Positions 5,826 through 6,659 of a DNA stretch of 6,659 nt are shown here, one piece after another. Origin of the DNA: Anaerotignum sp. (GTDB lineage Bacteria; Bacillota; Clostridia; Lachnospirales; Anaerotignaceae); assembly GCA_017560955.1 (NCBI GenBank), contig JAFZDV010000043.1, positions 1 through 6,659 on the forward strand, written 5' to 3'. The translations under genes were made by a program, and so were the position numbers. The notes under the pieces were generated by a model, which made no database searches, had not been told where the DNA came from, and worked only from the letters and a program-made list of their open reading frames with translations. The number at the start of each line of letters is the position of its first letter. Within the stretch, counting starts at the first letter, position 1.

Positions 5826-5860
5826 ACACAGATGTTTATTATCAATTTTACAAATCCATA

Positions 5861-5889
5861 ACTATACTGTATACTAGTCCCATTGAAAA
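5861..5889 (-). promoter_or_regulatory. Likely promoter of the lysR-led unit
   Basis: On the minus strand TATAGT (5861-5866, 5/6 match) lies 17 bases downstream of TTTTCA (5884-5889, 4/6 match to the -35 box). The start would be near 5854, giving a leader of about 60 bases that contains the T-N11-A dyad. A small inverted repeat TATAC-A-GTATA (5863-5873) overlaps the -10 edge and could be a further binding half-site. Other A-T-rich hexamers nearby are weaker. Confidence 0.5.
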
Positions 5890-5938
5890 AGCAAGGACAA
5901 ATGTGCGCGAAAAGGTATTTGAACGAAACCACAAAAAT

Positions 5939-5960
5939 AACCCCCTCAAACGAGGGGGTT
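5939..5960 (-). terminator. Rho-independent terminator of the esterase gene
   Basis: A perfect 9-bp G/C-rich stem (AACCCCCTC at 5939-5947 with GAGGGGGTT at 5952-5960) closes a four-base loop. In the minus direction it is followed by ATTTTTG. It starts 16 bases past the esterase stop codon and separates that gene from the lysR-led unit. Confidence 0.85.
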
Positions 5961-5976
5961 TATTATTTGCTCAACA

Positions 5977-6659
5977 TCAATAGCCCAGCAGTTTATTTAC
6001 ATGATAAGGGAACTGGATGAGCCACCAGGGCCAGTCATGGTTGACATCTTCACCCCATACATCGATCCATGCAGGAACGCCCAGTCTTGCGAACTGTGCC
6101 TGCAGAGACCATGCATCGGCTTTTGCTTCATCTTCCCATGCGCCCTGACCACAGCAGATCACGATTCTGCCCTGACGGATCTGATCCAGCAGAGGATGAT
6201 CCGCAGCCATGTTAGGCAGGTAGTCTACAGGAGAGTTGTAATATACATTGATATCGTTATAGCCCTGGAAGAAATAGCCTGCGTGGAACAGACCGCTCAG
6301 AGACAGGCAGCCACCAAACAGATCAGGTCTTCTCAGGTAGAAGTTTACACAGTGGTAACCGCCCATGGATGCACCAGTCAGCATAACCTTGCCATAGTAA
6401 GGATTAGGGTCTTTTTCCGCGTGGATCTCATGCAGACGAGGCATGAATTCTTCACAGATGTATTTGAACCACTGTTCATGCCACATGATTCTGCCATGGT
6501 GTTCACCATCCGCTTTGCTCCATGTTTCTTCGTCAATGCCAGAAACACAGAACAGCTGCAGTCTGCCCTGTTCCAGGTGATCTTTTACTGTTTCCATCAT
6601 ACCACGGCTTTCGAAATCGAAAAATTTACCGTCCTGACAAGGGAAAACTACCATAGGCA
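5977..6659 (-). CDS. Putative esterase, alpha/beta-hydrolase fold (5' end outside window)
   Basis: At least 227 residues are visible. The frame stays open to the window edge past an internal ATG at 6654 (preceded in frame by a Pro codon), and no ribosome site can be seen, so the true start probably lies further out. Counting from that Met, the opening VVFPCQDGKFFDFESRGM resembles the first strand of the putative esterase (PF00756-like, esterase D/FrsA-like) families. The nucleophile elbow is MLTGASMGGYHCVNF (91-105) with S96 as catalytic Ser. The acid is probably in GQGAWEDEAKA (E174 or D175), and the base is H206 in VNHDWPWW. No signal peptide is visible, so a cytoplasmic location is likely. 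Several Trp/His residues near the active site (W57-H59, W208, W210-W211) suggest an aromatic substrate pocket. The ester or acyl substrate is unknown. The gene is a separate unit, ended by its own terminator. Confidence 0.83.
   Translation of the reverse strand, partial: PMVVFPCQDGKFFDFESRGMMETVKDHLEQGRLQLFCVSGIDEETWSKADGEHHGRIMWHEQWFKYICEEFMPRLHEIHAEKDPNPYYGKVMLTGASMGGYHCVNFYLRRPDLFGGCLSLSGLFHAGYFFQGYNDINVYYNSPVDYLPNMAADHPLLDQIRQGRIVICCGQGAWEDEAKADAWSLQAQFARLGVPAWIDVWGEDVNHDWPWWLIQFPYHVNKLLGY

Noticed and set aside
5840..5938. Possible small RNA or riboswitch upstream of lysR
   Set aside because: I saw no conserved riboswitch or T-box motif and no large stem set with a terminator in the lysR direction; the only strong hairpin belongs to the esterase gene end.

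Overview
The window looks like a chromosomal segment of a low-to-mid GC Gram-positive-type anaerobe, most likely Bacillota and perhaps Clostridia. The grounds are strong AGGAGG-type Shine-Dalgarno sequences, compact U-tailed hairpin terminators, a TTG start, a lipoprotein with the MKK...GC leader typical of these bacteria, and a bacterial NSS-type sodium symporter. The genus cannot be named from the sequence alone. There are no RNA genes, insertion sequences, CRISPR arrays or prophage genes.

Layout: (1) 1-352, plus strand: the 3' end of a sodium-dependent NSS-family transporter with strongly biased codon use. (2) 353-528: a convergent intergenic gap with two hairpin terminators. (3) 529-1584, minus: a PotD-like lipoprotein substrate-binding protein with its own promoter and no ABC permease or ATPase beside it. 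(4) 1693-5791, minus: a tight four-gene unit. In transcription order it holds a LysR-type regulator, an unrecognised small acidic protein, a class-V PLP-dependent enzyme and a HerA-like DUF853/YjgR ATPase with a charged coiled-coil tail. Gaps are only about 12-27 bp, and a strong terminator follows. (5) 5939-5960: the terminator of the next gene. (6) 5977-6659, minus: a putative alpha/beta-hydrolase esterase, cut by the window edge at its 5' end.

How the genes may work together: the LysR regulator heads the unit instead of facing it divergently, so it probably controls itself together with the downstream genes. A T-N11-A dyad sits between its likely promoter and its Shine-Dalgarno. A second promoter-like sequence at the end of lysR could drive the last three genes independently. 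The shared substrate or purpose of the PLP enzyme, the acidic protein and the ATPase cannot be read from sequence. The PotD-like protein is transcribed separately, and its promoter abuts the terminator of the four-gene unit.

Most of the window is ordinary accessory metabolism and regulation. The points most worth following are the unknown acidic protein and its fixed-looking partnership with a Cys-less class-V enzyme, the regulatory dyad, and the orphan binding protein with altered polyamine-site residues. I found no convincing evidence of a new defence or mobile system.
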